The notes: generated from the letters alone by a model not told the origin. DNA of 36,078 nucleotides from Porticoccaceae bacterium (GCA_029252555.1 JAQXBF010000027.1:1-36078); one strand, 5' to 3'; shown: positions 1 to 6,632, numbered from the stretch's first letter. Made by a program: numbers and translations.

Positions 1-99
1 GAAAGTCGCTGCATAGATTGCGCCATGGCTCGCTCGTTCTTAGCGAGGCTGTTGGCGGCAATGCTTGCCGTTATGTTTGTACCTATTTTCATACTTTAA
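1..99 (+). CDS. C-terminal tail of an unidentified membrane protein (partial)
   Basis: A frame open from the left edge ends in TAA at 97-99 and gives 32 residues. The last 20 or so are strongly hydrophobic (Ala/Leu/Val/Met-rich, ending FVPIFIL). This resembles the end of a membrane protein; the 'FVP-F' ending is loosely like the last helix of RND efflux pumps, but that is a weak guess. Two short hairpins lie inside the stretch, so it could also be chance open frame in structured non-coding DNA. Confidence 0.25.
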   Translation, partial: ESRCIDCAMARSFLARLLAAMLAVMFVPIFIL

Positions 100-352
100 T
101 CCAATATCCAAAAATTTGGCTATCAGAGACGCGGACTTATTTCCGCGATCTCGCTAAGCGAGATCGACAGTGAAAATGGCTTCTTTAGATAAGTGGCAAT
201 AGGTCGCCGGCATTAGCCGGAAAAACGTGCGTTTGGCAAGAGTTTGCCAGTTTTAAAATAAGGGCAGGGGAGCTCTATGGATTATTGGCCGAGCTTGCGT
301 GGCTTTTAAAAGTAGGGGCTTATGGCTAAATTACGCTATTATTTAAGCTTTA
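100..352. other. Hairpin-rich non-coding stretch
   Basis: No gene is visible here. The stretch holds a succession of short perfect inverted repeats: CGCGGA/TCCGCG (130-135 and 142-147), a 10-bp arm pair around one base (146-155 and 157-166), CCGGC/GCCGG around ATTA (207-211 and 216-220) and TGGCAA/TTGCCA around GAGT (234-239 and 244-249). The last is followed by GTTTTAAAA and might act as a terminator. Two further hairpins with similar stems lie just upstream, at 29-47 and 56-70. Confidence 0.5.
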
Positions 353-364
353 TTGGAGGTCATC

Positions 365-949
365 ATGCGCTACACACTTTTTACCACCCCGATACTGAGT
401 GACGTGCTGCGTGGTATATCCAAGGTTGTTTTAAAGCTTATTCGCTGGCGAGTTGTTGGGTCACTCCCGCAAGATCAACATAAGTATGTCCTTATCGTGG
501 CGCCTCATACATCAAACTGGGACTTTGTACTGTTTGTTTTGGCCGTATCAGTATTGCGTCTTAAGCCCAGTGTGCTGATAAAAAGCACTCTCTTTGTCGG
601 CCCTCTGGGTTGGTTTCTGCGCTATTGCGGTGCCATTCCAGTTAACCGTACTCAGGCGAACTCATTGGTGAACTATATTACGGGGATCTATGATGAGCGT
701 GACGAGTTTGTATTAATTATTACTCCAGAGGGCACCCGCAGTGCCAACCCTAACTGGAAACGCGGGTTTCACCATGTGGCATCAACGGCTAAGGTGCCTA
801 TTCTTGTTGTCTATGTCGACAGCGTTATAAAAACCATTGGAATAGAAGGGCTTATGGAAACCTCAGATGATGTTGATGGAGATATTCGTCAAATCAAAAA
901 GTTTTTTGACACCAAGAGAGGCTTAAAGCCAAATAACTATACCTCTTAG
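365..949 (+). CDS. PlsC-family (lysophospholipid) acyltransferase
   Basis: This 194-residue protein belongs to the PlsC/1-acylglycerol-3-phosphate acyltransferase superfamily, which transfers acyl groups to lysophospholipids or related acceptors at the inner membrane. Motif I appears as H48-TSNW-D53 (the HX4D catalytic pair) and motif III as PEGTRS at 121-126, followed by a conserved KRGFHHVA stretch. Hydrophobic segments near 55-70 and 80-95 suggest membrane association. I chose the ATG at 365 because GGAGGT (355-360) is an excellent ribosome binding site 4 bases upstream; a TTG at 353 overlaps that site and cannot be the start. At under 200 residues it is the short form of the family, so the true acceptor is unknown. 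The gene stands alone, with hairpin-rich DNA upstream and the zinc locus downstream. Confidence 0.8.
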   Translation: MRYTLFTTPILSDVLRGISKVVLKLIRWRVVGSLPQDQHKYVLIVAPHTSNWDFVLFVLAVSVLRLKPSVLIKSTLFVGPLGWFLRYCGAIPVNRTQANSLVNYITGIYDERDEFVLIITPEGTRSANPNWKRGFHHVASTAKVPILVVYVDSVIKTIGIEGLMETSDDVDGDIRQIKKFFDTKRGLKPNNYTS

Positions 950-1043
950 ACTGCTATGTATGTGAGTCGATAGCTTAATTTTTCTGGGGCTCGAAGCCTA
1001 ATCTACCCCGGCCTGCCCCGCCGCTAGGCGCTGATAATAGGTG

Positions 1044-1071
1044 TTGCCGAAATAATGATATGCTGTATCAT
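1044..1071 (+). promoter_or_regulatory. Predicted sigma70 promoter of the zrgA-zur operon
   Basis: TTGCCG (1044-1049) and TATCAT (1066-1071) are separated by 16 bases and resemble -35 and -10 boxes. Transcription would start near 1078, giving a leader of about 33 bases before the GTG at 1111. The -10 box forms the right arm of the inverted repeat at 1054-1072, so a bound repressor would block polymerase. Confidence 0.5.
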
Positions 1072-1072
1072 T
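1054..1072. promoter_or_regulatory. Putative Zur operator 1 (19-bp inverted repeat)
   Basis: AATGATA (1054-1060) and TATCATT (1066-1072) are a perfect 7-bp inverted repeat around TGCTG. It matches the site at 4648-4666 at 13 of 19 positions, including both half-site cores. Both sites lie upstream of genes of zinc-responsive families and close to a zur-like gene, so this is probably the binding site of that repressor. It departs from the classical enterobacterial Zur box, so binding is an inference. Confidence 0.65.
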
Positions 1073-1110
1073 CTTGGTTCACTTCTCCTCCTTATTTAGG
1101 CTTTTTACCG

Positions 1111-1689
1111 GTGAACCTAACTTTTAACAGTGGCACTTTCGTAATTCTGTGGTTATTTCTGGTAAACCTCAGTACTGCAGCCGAGCAGCACGACCATCAG
1201 CCTTTGCAACAAGTTGCGCACCTGCATGGTTATGTTGAACTTATGGCAGTCATAGAGGGAGGTAGCCTTGAAATCAATTTAGAGTCACCAGCGGCTAATA
1301 TTATTGGCTTTGAGCATAGGGCTATATCGAGTGAACAGTTACAGGCTATAGTGCTAGCAAAGCAGGTTCTCGAGTCACCGGCAGAGCTTTTTACATTTTC
1401 TGGTAGTGACTGTTCCCCAGCGCTAGCGCAGGCAAATTTTTCGGATTTAATCTCCGATGATCAGAATGATGGGCACCATCATGAGCACCGAGGGAATAAG
1501 CGGAGCCACAGTGAAGTTACCGCCAGCTACAAGTTTGCCTGCGTGCCACACGAAAAACTCGATGCCATCAGGGTGAATTTGATCAGTCACTTCTCAGGAA
1601 TAGAAAAAATTAGAGCTATGTGGCTGACCGATACAAAACAGGGTGCGATAGAGCTAACCCCAGAATTTAACCTTATCGAAATAAGGTAA
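1111..1689 (+). CDS. zrgA: ZrgA/DUF2796 His-rich periplasmic zinc protein
   Basis: This is a ZrgA-family (formerly DUF2796) exported protein, a family associated with zinc-starvation loci and thought to help capture zinc in the periplasm. The family signature is clear: AHLHGYVEL after the signal segment, then ESPAANIIGFEH, and a variable His-rich linker (DGHHHEHR) in the middle that is a likely metal-binding loop, followed by a Cys-containing C-terminal half. An ATG at 1060 would add 17 residues, but it lies inside the predicted operator and upstream of the predicted transcription start. I therefore prefer the GTG at 1111, which places a hydrophobic signal segment (TFVILWLFLVNLSTAA) at the N terminus; its ribosome site is weak and the start remains uncertain. 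The stop overlaps the first in-frame ATG of the next gene, so the two are translationally close. First gene of block A. Confidence 0.85.
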   Translation: MNLTFNSGTFVILWLFLVNLSTAAEQHDHQPLQQVAHLHGYVELMAVIEGGSLEINLESPAANIIGFEHRAISSEQLQAIVLAKQVLESPAELFTFSGSDCSPALAQANFSDLISDDQNDGHHHEHRGNKRSHSEVTASYKFACVPHEKLDAIRVNLISHFSGIEKIRAMWLTDTKQGAIELTPEFNLIEIR

Positions 1690-1694
1690 TGTTT

Positions 1695-2156
1695 ATGAGT
1701 AGAGTACAGATCGCAATTAACCACGCCGAGAGTAGTTGTAAAGCGCGCGGAGCAAAATTAACCAACAAGCGCAAGCAGGTTCTGTCTGGTTTATTACAAT
1801 CGAACAAGGCGAGATCTGCCTACCAACTGGTTGACTACTGCAAGGATGAATTTGGTGAAACCCTGCCGCCCATGTCGGTTTATCGCATTCTTGATTTTTT
1901 ACAAGATGAGCATTTGGTCCACAAGCTGAAGTCGGCTAACAAATACATTGCCTGTGCTCATATAAATTGTGATCACGCTCATGGCGTCTCACAATTTCTG
2001 ATTTGTAACCAATGCGAAGTTGTAAAGGAAATAACCATTAACAAGTCAACTATAAACGGATTGCAGCGCAACGTAGAGGACGCTGGCTTTCATTTGGCCA
2101 GTCCACAGTTGGAAATAAACGCTGTCTGCGACAGCTGCAAAAATAGAGCTGCCTGA
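1695..2156 (+). CDS. zur: Fur-family zinc uptake regulator Zur
   Basis: This 153-residue protein is a Fur-family metal-responsive repressor. The N-terminal winged helix (about 20-80) contains LTNKRKQVLSGLL and the recognition region PPMSVYRILDFLQDEHLVHKL, which is typical of Zur rather than Fur. The C-terminal dimerisation half carries two CxxC pairs (ICNQC and VCDSC) that form the structural zinc site in this family, and a His/Cys-rich segment (HINCDHAHG). The good AAGG ribosome site at 1683-1686 is 8 bases before the ATG at 1695 and only 2 bases before an ATG at 1689, so I chose 1695. With zinc bound it would repress its operon through the inverted repeat at 1054-1072, giving autoregulation; under zinc limitation the operon would be released. 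Zur specificity is inferred from neighbours as well as sequence. Confidence 0.9.
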   Translation: MSRVQIAINHAESSCKARGAKLTNKRKQVLSGLLQSNKARSAYQLVDYCKDEFGETLPPMSVYRILDFLQDEHLVHKLKSANKYIACAHINCDHAHGVSQFLICNQCEVVKEITINKSTINGLQRNVEDAGFHLASPQLEINAVCDSCKNRAA

Positions 2157-2178
2157 CCCTTAAACGAATAAGAAAATT

Positions 2179-2577
2179 ATGAATAATATACAAGTCGTTT
2201 CTGACAAAGCCGCTATCAGCCTGTCTTTTCTTTGCGCCATGCACTGTCTGGCAATGCCCCTGATCATTGTGATGTTGCCAGCACTGACCGTATTCAATTT
2301 GCAAGATGAAGCTGTTCACTGGTGGATGCTGATTGCTGTTATACCCACCAGCTTATTTGCCCTTACCATGGGGTGCAGAAAACATAAAAATTATAGCGTG
2401 ATGTCAATTGGCCTATTTGGAATTGCGATTTTAATTGCAACAGCATTCTTAGGCCATGATCTGCTGGGTGAAAAAGGTGAAAATATCTCCACCGCTATAG
2501 GCGCGCTTGTCGTTGCAGTGGGCCATGTGAAAAACCAAAGACTTTGTAGCCGCTCTGATTGTCAATGCGACACATAA
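2179..2577 (+). CDS. MerC-family inner-membrane metal protein
   Basis: This 132-residue protein matches the MerC family, known from mercury operons as inner-membrane metal carriers. It has four predicted membrane segments (about 11-35, 45-65, 75-93 and 103-118). The signature cysteine pair sits in the first helix as C19-A-M-H-C23 followed by LAMP, and a Cys-rich cytoplasmic tail follows the last helix (C123, C128, C130). There are no mer genes around it: it lies 22 bases after zur and 16 bases before hisI, inside the presumed zinc operon. A role in zinc or other soft-metal movement, perhaps handing metal to the COG0523 GTPase, is inferred from this context only. The ribosome site is weak. Confidence 0.8.
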   Translation: MNNIQVVSDKAAISLSFLCAMHCLAMPLIIVMLPALTVFNLQDEAVHWWMLIAVIPTSLFALTMGCRKHKNYSVMSIGLFGIAILIATAFLGHDLLGEKGENISTAIGALVVAVGHVKNQRLCSRSDCQCDT

Positions 2578-2593
2578 ACGAACTGCCCCTAAG

Positions 2594-3013
2594 ATGAAAA
2601 ACAATCACTTCGAGTCTATTGAGGGCTCTGAAAGCGGGAAGTCATTTGCGCTGCAAGACCTTATTGATGAATTAAATTTCAATAGCCAAGGTCTTATTCC
2701 CGTGATTACTCAAGACGCAACCAGCAAACAGGTTTTGATGTTGGCGTGGATGAATAAAGAGTCAATAGACCAAACATTATCCACGGGCCGCATGACCTAC
2801 TGGTCTAGAGGCCGCGAGAAACTGTGGATAAAAGGCGAAACCAGCGGCCATATTCAGTCTTTAGAGTCTATGCAGTTAGACTGTGATGGTGATGCCATAT
2901 TATGTTTGGTCAATCAAGTTGGGGTGGCCTGTCACACAGGCCGCGATCATTGTTTTTATTTTAAGGTCGACAGAAAAAATATGTCTGTTTCGGTTATGGG
3001 TTCAGCAGCATGA
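2594..3013 (+). CDS. hisI: Phosphoribosyl-AMP cyclohydrolase (HisI), zinc-locus copy
   Basis: HisI hydrolyses the purine ring of phosphoribosyl-AMP in histidine synthesis and is a zinc/magnesium enzyme. The 139 residues show all family blocks: MLAWMN at 49-54, TYWSRGREKLWIKGETSGHIQ, the D96-C97-D98-G99-D100 metal block and A-C113-H114-TGRDH-C120. The three cysteines and three aspartates that bind metal in characterised HisI are all kept, so this copy is not an obvious metal-free variant. There is no HisE domain. It is not in a his operon but overlaps the downstream COG0523 GTPase by 4 bases (ATGA). Extra hisI copies next to COG0523 genes are a known feature of zinc-response loci; whether another hisI exists in this genome cannot be seen here. 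Confidence 0.92.
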   Translation: MKNNHFESIEGSESGKSFALQDLIDELNFNSQGLIPVITQDATSKQVLMLAWMNKESIDQTLSTGRMTYWSRGREKLWIKGETSGHIQSLESMQLDCDGDAILCLVNQVGVACHTGRDHCFYFKVDRKNMSVSVMGSAA

Positions 3014-4029
3014 CGGCAACGGATACAAGAATCGAAGCAGTGCCCACCAATGTTATTACGGGCTTTTTAGGCGTCGGCAAAACATCGGCTATTTTGCACC
3101 TGTTGAAATCAAAGCCAGACAATGAACGCTGGGCGGTTTTGGTCAATGAGTTTGGTGAAATTGGTGTAGATGGTAACCTATTTGAAGGCCAGCACAATGA
3201 AGCTGGCAATGTTTTTATTCGCGAAGTACCGGGTGGTTGCATGTGTTGTGCAGCAGGGCTACCCATGCAGATTGCTCTCAATCAATTACTCAGTCGCGCC
3301 AAACCTGATCGTTTACTCATTGAGCCAACAGGGCTTGGCCACCCGATTGAGGTCCTAGAAGTGTTAACCGCTGAATATTATTTTAATGTACTGGCAATTC
3401 AAAAAATTATCACTCTGGTTGATGCGCGGAATCTGGCTGATACTCGTTACACTGACCACGCAACCTTTAATCAACAAATTGCGATAGCCGATATTATTGT
3501 CGGCAATAAGCAGGATCTTTATCTACCAGGGGATAAAGATCAGCTTGAAACCTATGCCAAATCAAAAGCCCTGTCAGAGGTAGATGTCATCTTCACCGAA
3601 CATGGCCAATTACCCATATCCGCCTTAGACGGGTCGACTGGTGCCAGGGTCGGCTCACATCAGCACCATCATCACAGCAATAAAGGCGCAGAACAGGTTA
3701 GTTTGGCTGTTGCGCCTTTGCCTGAAATTGGCTATCTAAAGGCGGTTAATCAAGGTGAAGGTTTCCACAGCATAGGTTGGCGCTTTGACGCTTCCAAAAC
3801 ATTCGATCGACAGGCCTTGTTTCTATTTTTAAGCGGTGTCTTTGCGGAAAGATTGAAAGCTGTTTTTATTACTGAAATCGGCGTGTTTGGTTACAACCTT
3901 ACCTCTGATGCTCTCACTGAAGTAGAGCTGGATGACTGTGTGGAAAGCCGCATTGAAATTATTGCCAGCGAAATTTCTGACCAATGGGATGAACAACTAC
4001 TAGCCTGCATAGTGACTAGTGGCCAATAG
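3010..4029 (+). CDS. COG0523 (CobW/ZigA/YeiR-type) metallochaperone GTPase
   Basis: This 339-residue G3E GTPase belongs to COG0523, whose zinc-linked members are proposed to deliver zinc to client enzymes during starvation. Seen in the sequence: Walker A GFLGVGKT at 18-25, the metal-binding CxCC motif GGCMCC with C77, C79 and C80, EPTGLGHP near 105-112, the base-specificity motif NKQD at 166-169, and a CobW C-terminal domain from about 230. A His-rich loop (H217, then H219-H222) links the two domains. The start ATG overlaps the hisI stop by 4 bases, indicating coupled translation. HisI is therefore the prime candidate client. The gene ends only 4 bases from the stop of the opposing DUF3299 gene, with no terminator visible between them. 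Confidence 0.93.
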   Translation: MTATDTRIEAVPTNVITGFLGVGKTSAILHLLKSKPDNERWAVLVNEFGEIGVDGNLFEGQHNEAGNVFIREVPGGCMCCAAGLPMQIALNQLLSRAKPDRLLIEPTGLGHPIEVLEVLTAEYYFNVLAIQKIITLVDARNLADTRYTDHATFNQQIAIADIIVGNKQDLYLPGDKDQLETYAKSKALSEVDVIFTEHGQLPISALDGSTGARVGSHQHHHHSNKGAEQVSLAVAPLPEIGYLKAVNQGEGFHSIGWRFDASKTFDRQALFLFLSGVFAERLKAVFITEIGVFGYNLTSDALTEVELDDCVESRIEIIASEISDQWDEQLLACIVTSGQ

Positions 4030-4033
4030 CCTG

Positions 4034-4621
4034 TTACTGGGTATAGGCCTCGTAACTGCGCATTTCAATGCCGTAGGCAGCTGTTGCCATATCATTTGAT
4101 ATCAGAGATGCCTTTAGAATACCTGAGATCCAAAACGGGTTGTACAGGGCTTCAAGTTTTAATCCTTCTGCATACTTCACATGGATAATCTGGTTTGGTG
4201 CTGGCGGTGGCATATGCAGGCAAGCGCCAAAATATGGCACCAGGAAAAACTCCGTGATAATTTGGTCGCCGTCAAATTCTATGGGGACAATAAATCCGGG
4301 TATGCGCACAGCTCTGCCGTCCATTTCAGGTTTTATATTGGTTGACACCAATGCCTCTTGGTAACGACTTTCTTCAGCATTGGCCAGGGTGTTTTTAAGC
4401 AAATTGCCAATTTGATCCTCAGCCGAACCATCTTCAATATCATCCATATAAGCAGGTGGGTTGGAAAGAATGTCAAATTCGTCCTGAGGGATAAGGTCAG
4501 TCCATTCAATTGTCACAAACTCAACAGCCTGAGCAGAAGCCTGGCTAACAGATAGTGGCACCAGCATTAATATCAACACAATCGTTTGGTTTAATATGCT
4601 TGATAGGTTCAATTTAGTCAC
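4034..4621 (-). CDS. DUF3299 exported protein of the zinc locus
   Basis: This 195-residue protein has an N-terminal signal peptide (hydrophobic 12-25, likely cleavage after ASA-QA near 32) and belongs to DUF3299. Family blocks seen are WTDLIP (40-45), GRAVRIPGFIVPIE (102-115) and the strongly conserved VPYFGACLHMPPPAPNQIIHV (128-148) with C134 and H136, a plausible metal site. The start is a GTG at 4621 with no clear ribosome site. DUF3299 proteins accompany the DUF2796/ABC gene sets controlled by Zur in Pseudomonas and Vibrio, to the best of my recall. Here the gene is divergent from the ABC genes across a shared putative operator. Its biochemical job is unknown; a periplasmic partner of the ABC permease is a reasonable inference. 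Confidence 0.85.
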   Translation of the reverse strand: MTKLNLSSILNQTIVLILMLVPLSVSQASAQAVEFVTIEWTDLIPQDEFDILSNPPAYMDDIEDGSAEDQIGNLLKNTLANAEESRYQEALVSTNIKPEMDGRAVRIPGFIVPIEFDGDQIITEFFLVPYFGACLHMPPPAPNQIIHVKYAEGLKLEALYNPFWISGILKASLISNDMATAAYGIEMRSYEAYTQ

Positions 4622-4647
4622 CGGTAAAATATAAAAGCGCCTGTTGC

Positions 4648-4666
4648 GATGATACAGTGTATCCTA
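4648..4666. promoter_or_regulatory. Putative Zur operator 2, shared by divergent genes
   Basis: ATGATA (4649-4654) and TATCCT (4660-4665) flank CAGTG, forming a near copy of the site at 1054-1072; both contain ATGATA-NNN-TG-TATC-N-T. It lies between the DUF3299 gene (start 4621, leftward) and the ABC ATPase gene (start 4711, rightward). A rightward -10-like TATATT at 4665-4670 touches its right arm. One bound repressor dimer could silence both directions. Binding is inferred from the repeat and its context. Confidence 0.6.
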
Positions 4667-4710
4667 TATTTTTGACACTCCATGCATTGAAACCCCAGTA
4701 GAAACTGAAT

Positions 4711-5391
4711 ATGGCCATTCAATTAAACGATGTGCGTTTTGCCTACCCTGAAGCCCCTAATGACTGTGTATTGAATATCAAAAGCTGGTCAGTTTCTGAT
4801 CAGGAGCATGTTTTTGTCCATGGCCCCTCTGGCGGTGGAAAGTCCACATTACTCAACCTGCTAAGTGGCATGTTGGATGCAAGCGATGGGGAGGTAAATG
4901 TGCTGGGCCAAAGGCTGGACAGCATGGGCGCTCGCCAGCGCGACCGTTTTAGAGCCAATCATATTGGCTATATTTTTCAGCAATTTAATCTGGTTCCCTA
5001 TATTGATGCGATTGATAATATTCAACTGGCTCATCAGTTCTCTAATCAACAGCCACAATCGTCGCTGTTTGACGAGATCAAATCGCTGCTATCAACCTTT
5101 CATATTCCCCAATCTGAATGGCATAAGCCCGTGGGCAAACTCAGCATAGGGCAACAGCAGCGCATTGCTATCGCCAGAGCAATGATCAATAAACCAGAGC
5201 TTCTGATTGCTGACGAGCCAACATCGTCCCTTGACAACAACAACCGTGATAATTTTATGTCTGAGCTTATGGCCATGGCATCGGAGCACCGCGTTACCTT
5301 GCTATTTGTTAGCCACGACATGTCATTAGCCAATTACTTTGGTCGCACTGATGCGCTCTCTGAGATCAATACAGTAGGAGAACACAACTAA
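4711..5391 (+). CDS. ABC transporter ATPase, LolD/MacB type, zinc locus
   Basis: This 226-residue ATPase belongs to the MacB/LolD/FtsE branch of ABC proteins. Walker A is GPSGGGKST (38-46), the Q-loop region reads YIFQQFNLVPY, the signature is a variant LSIGQQQR rather than LSGGQ, and Walker B is LLIADEPTS followed by LDNN and a switch histidine in FVSHD. It overlaps the start of the permease gene by one base, so the two form one unit. The set resembles the zinc-regulated ABC genes beside DUF2796 and DUF3299 in Pseudomonas and Vibrio. MacB-type systems usually drive extracytoplasmic conformational work rather than classic import, so the transport direction is open. Confidence 0.9.
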   Translation: MAIQLNDVRFAYPEAPNDCVLNIKSWSVSDQEHVFVHGPSGGGKSTLLNLLSGMLDASDGEVNVLGQRLDSMGARQRDRFRANHIGYIFQQFNLVPYIDAIDNIQLAHQFSNQQPQSSLFDEIKSLLSTFHIPQSEWHKPVGKLSIGQQQRIAIARAMINKPELLIADEPTSSLDNNNRDNFMSELMAMASEHRVTLLFVSHDMSLANYFGRTDALSEINTVGEHN

Positions 5392-6632
5392 TGTTTTTTC
5401 GGCTGGCAGTAAAAAGTTTATTGAATCGCAAAGGTTCTGTCATGCTCACTGTCTTGGCGATGGCTGTGAGCATTTTTGTGTTGTTGGGTGTGGAGCATAT
5501 CCGCGGCCAAAGCAAACAAAGCTTTAACAGCACAGTCTCTGGTGTCGACCTGATTGTCGGGGCACGAACTGGCAGCATGAACCTATTGCTCTATTCTGTG
5601 TTTCGTATGGGGTCGCCCACCAATAACATCGACTGGCAGACCTATCAAAATATTAGCGCCAACCCAAAGGTAGCATGGGTAATTCCTATTTCTCTGGGGG
5701 ATTCCCATAAGGGCTTTCGAGTCATGGGTACCACCACTGACTATTTCACGTATTTTAGCTATGGCAACAAACGCCAACTGAACTTCAGCCAAGGCAAGCC
5801 ATTTGAACAGGTCTTCGATGTTGTATTGGGCGCACAGGTAGCAAAAAAATTAAACTATACATTGGGTGAGAATATTATTTTGGCCCACGGCCTTGGCAAA
5901 ACCAGTTTTAGCACGCACGACCAAAGCCCGTTTAAAGTTGTAGGTATTTTGGGCCCTACGGGAACACCGGTTGACCAAACTGTGCATGTGAGCTTGCAAG
6001 GTATCGAAGCGGTTCATATGGACTGGCAACAGATTGCTAATATGTCTGGTGGCGCAGTATCCCATAAGCAAATACAGGCACTGGAGCTGGAGCCAAAAAA
6101 CATCACGGCTTTTATGCTGGGCTTAACTTCTCGAATGGCTACCTTTCGGGTTCAGCGGGATATCAACAATTACTCCAATGAACCCCTTACGGCTATATTG
6201 CCAGGAGTGGCTCTGGCAGAGCTGTGGCAAATGATGGGCCTGTTGGAAAATATCCTGCGGCTTATTTCTGGCCTGATACTGGTCGCCGCGCTGTTGGGGT
6301 TGAGCGCGATGATGCTGGCCTCTATCAGAGAACGCGAGCACGAAATACACTTGCTCAGAGTCATAGGCGCGCCCCCATGGTTTTTGTTTTTGTTGGTAGA
6401 GCTGGAAGCATTATTGGTTAGCTTTGTGAGCATGCTTGTTGGTATAACTGGTTTGTATTTAAGTCTGCTTATTGCCGGTGATGTGCTGTCGACGGACTTT
6501 GGTCTGCATATTGGGTTACATATCTTGTCTTTTAACAACCTTCTATTTCTATTGTTGGTGGCAGGCTCAACGCTTATTGCTGCGGCTATTCCTTCATTCA
6601 CGGCCTACAAAAGTGCCAGTAGAGGCCGGTGA
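5391..6632 (+). CDS. FtsX/MacB-like ABC permease, zinc locus
   Basis: This 413-residue permease has the MacB/FtsX layout: one N-terminal membrane helix (about 15-35), a large periplasmic domain (about 45-270) and three C-terminal helices (about 285-310, 330-355 and 380-405) with the FtsX-type AAxPxxxAYKxxxxG ending. The motif LREREHEIHLLRVIGAPPW-like block after the second helix (ASIREREHEIHLLRVIGAP) is the coupling region that contacts the ATPase. It starts at ATG 5391, overlapping the ATPase stop. Together the two would form a type VII ABC system using ATP to move something in the periplasm. A role in zinc acquisition or in remodelling a zinc-binding partner such as the DUF2796 or DUF3299 protein is inferred from the locus. 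Confidence 0.88.
   Translation: MFFRLAVKSLLNRKGSVMLTVLAMAVSIFVLLGVEHIRGQSKQSFNSTVSGVDLIVGARTGSMNLLLYSVFRMGSPTNNIDWQTYQNISANPKVAWVIPISLGDSHKGFRVMGTTTDYFTYFSYGNKRQLNFSQGKPFEQVFDVVLGAQVAKKLNYTLGENIILAHGLGKTSFSTHDQSPFKVVGILGPTGTPVDQTVHVSLQGIEAVHMDWQQIANMSGGAVSHKQIQALELEPKNITAFMLGLTSRMATFRVQRDINNYSNEPLTAILPGVALAELWQMMGLLENILRLISGLILVAALLGLSAMMLASIREREHEIHLLRVIGAPPWFLFLLVELEALLVSFVSMLVGITGLYLSLLIAGDVLSTDFGLHIGLHILSFNNLLFLLLVAGSTLIAAAIPSFTAYKSASRGR

Noticed and set aside
353-364. TTG at 353 as start of the acyltransferase gene
   Set aside because: It overlaps the GGAGGT ribosome site that serves the ATG at 365.
1060-2577. Mercury resistance operon suggested by MerC
   Set aside because: No merR, merT, merP or merA is present; the regulator is Fur-family and the neighbours are zinc-linked.
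6170-6601. 143-residue frame on the minus strand
   Set aside because: It is antisense to the ABC permease membrane region and has no recognisable features.
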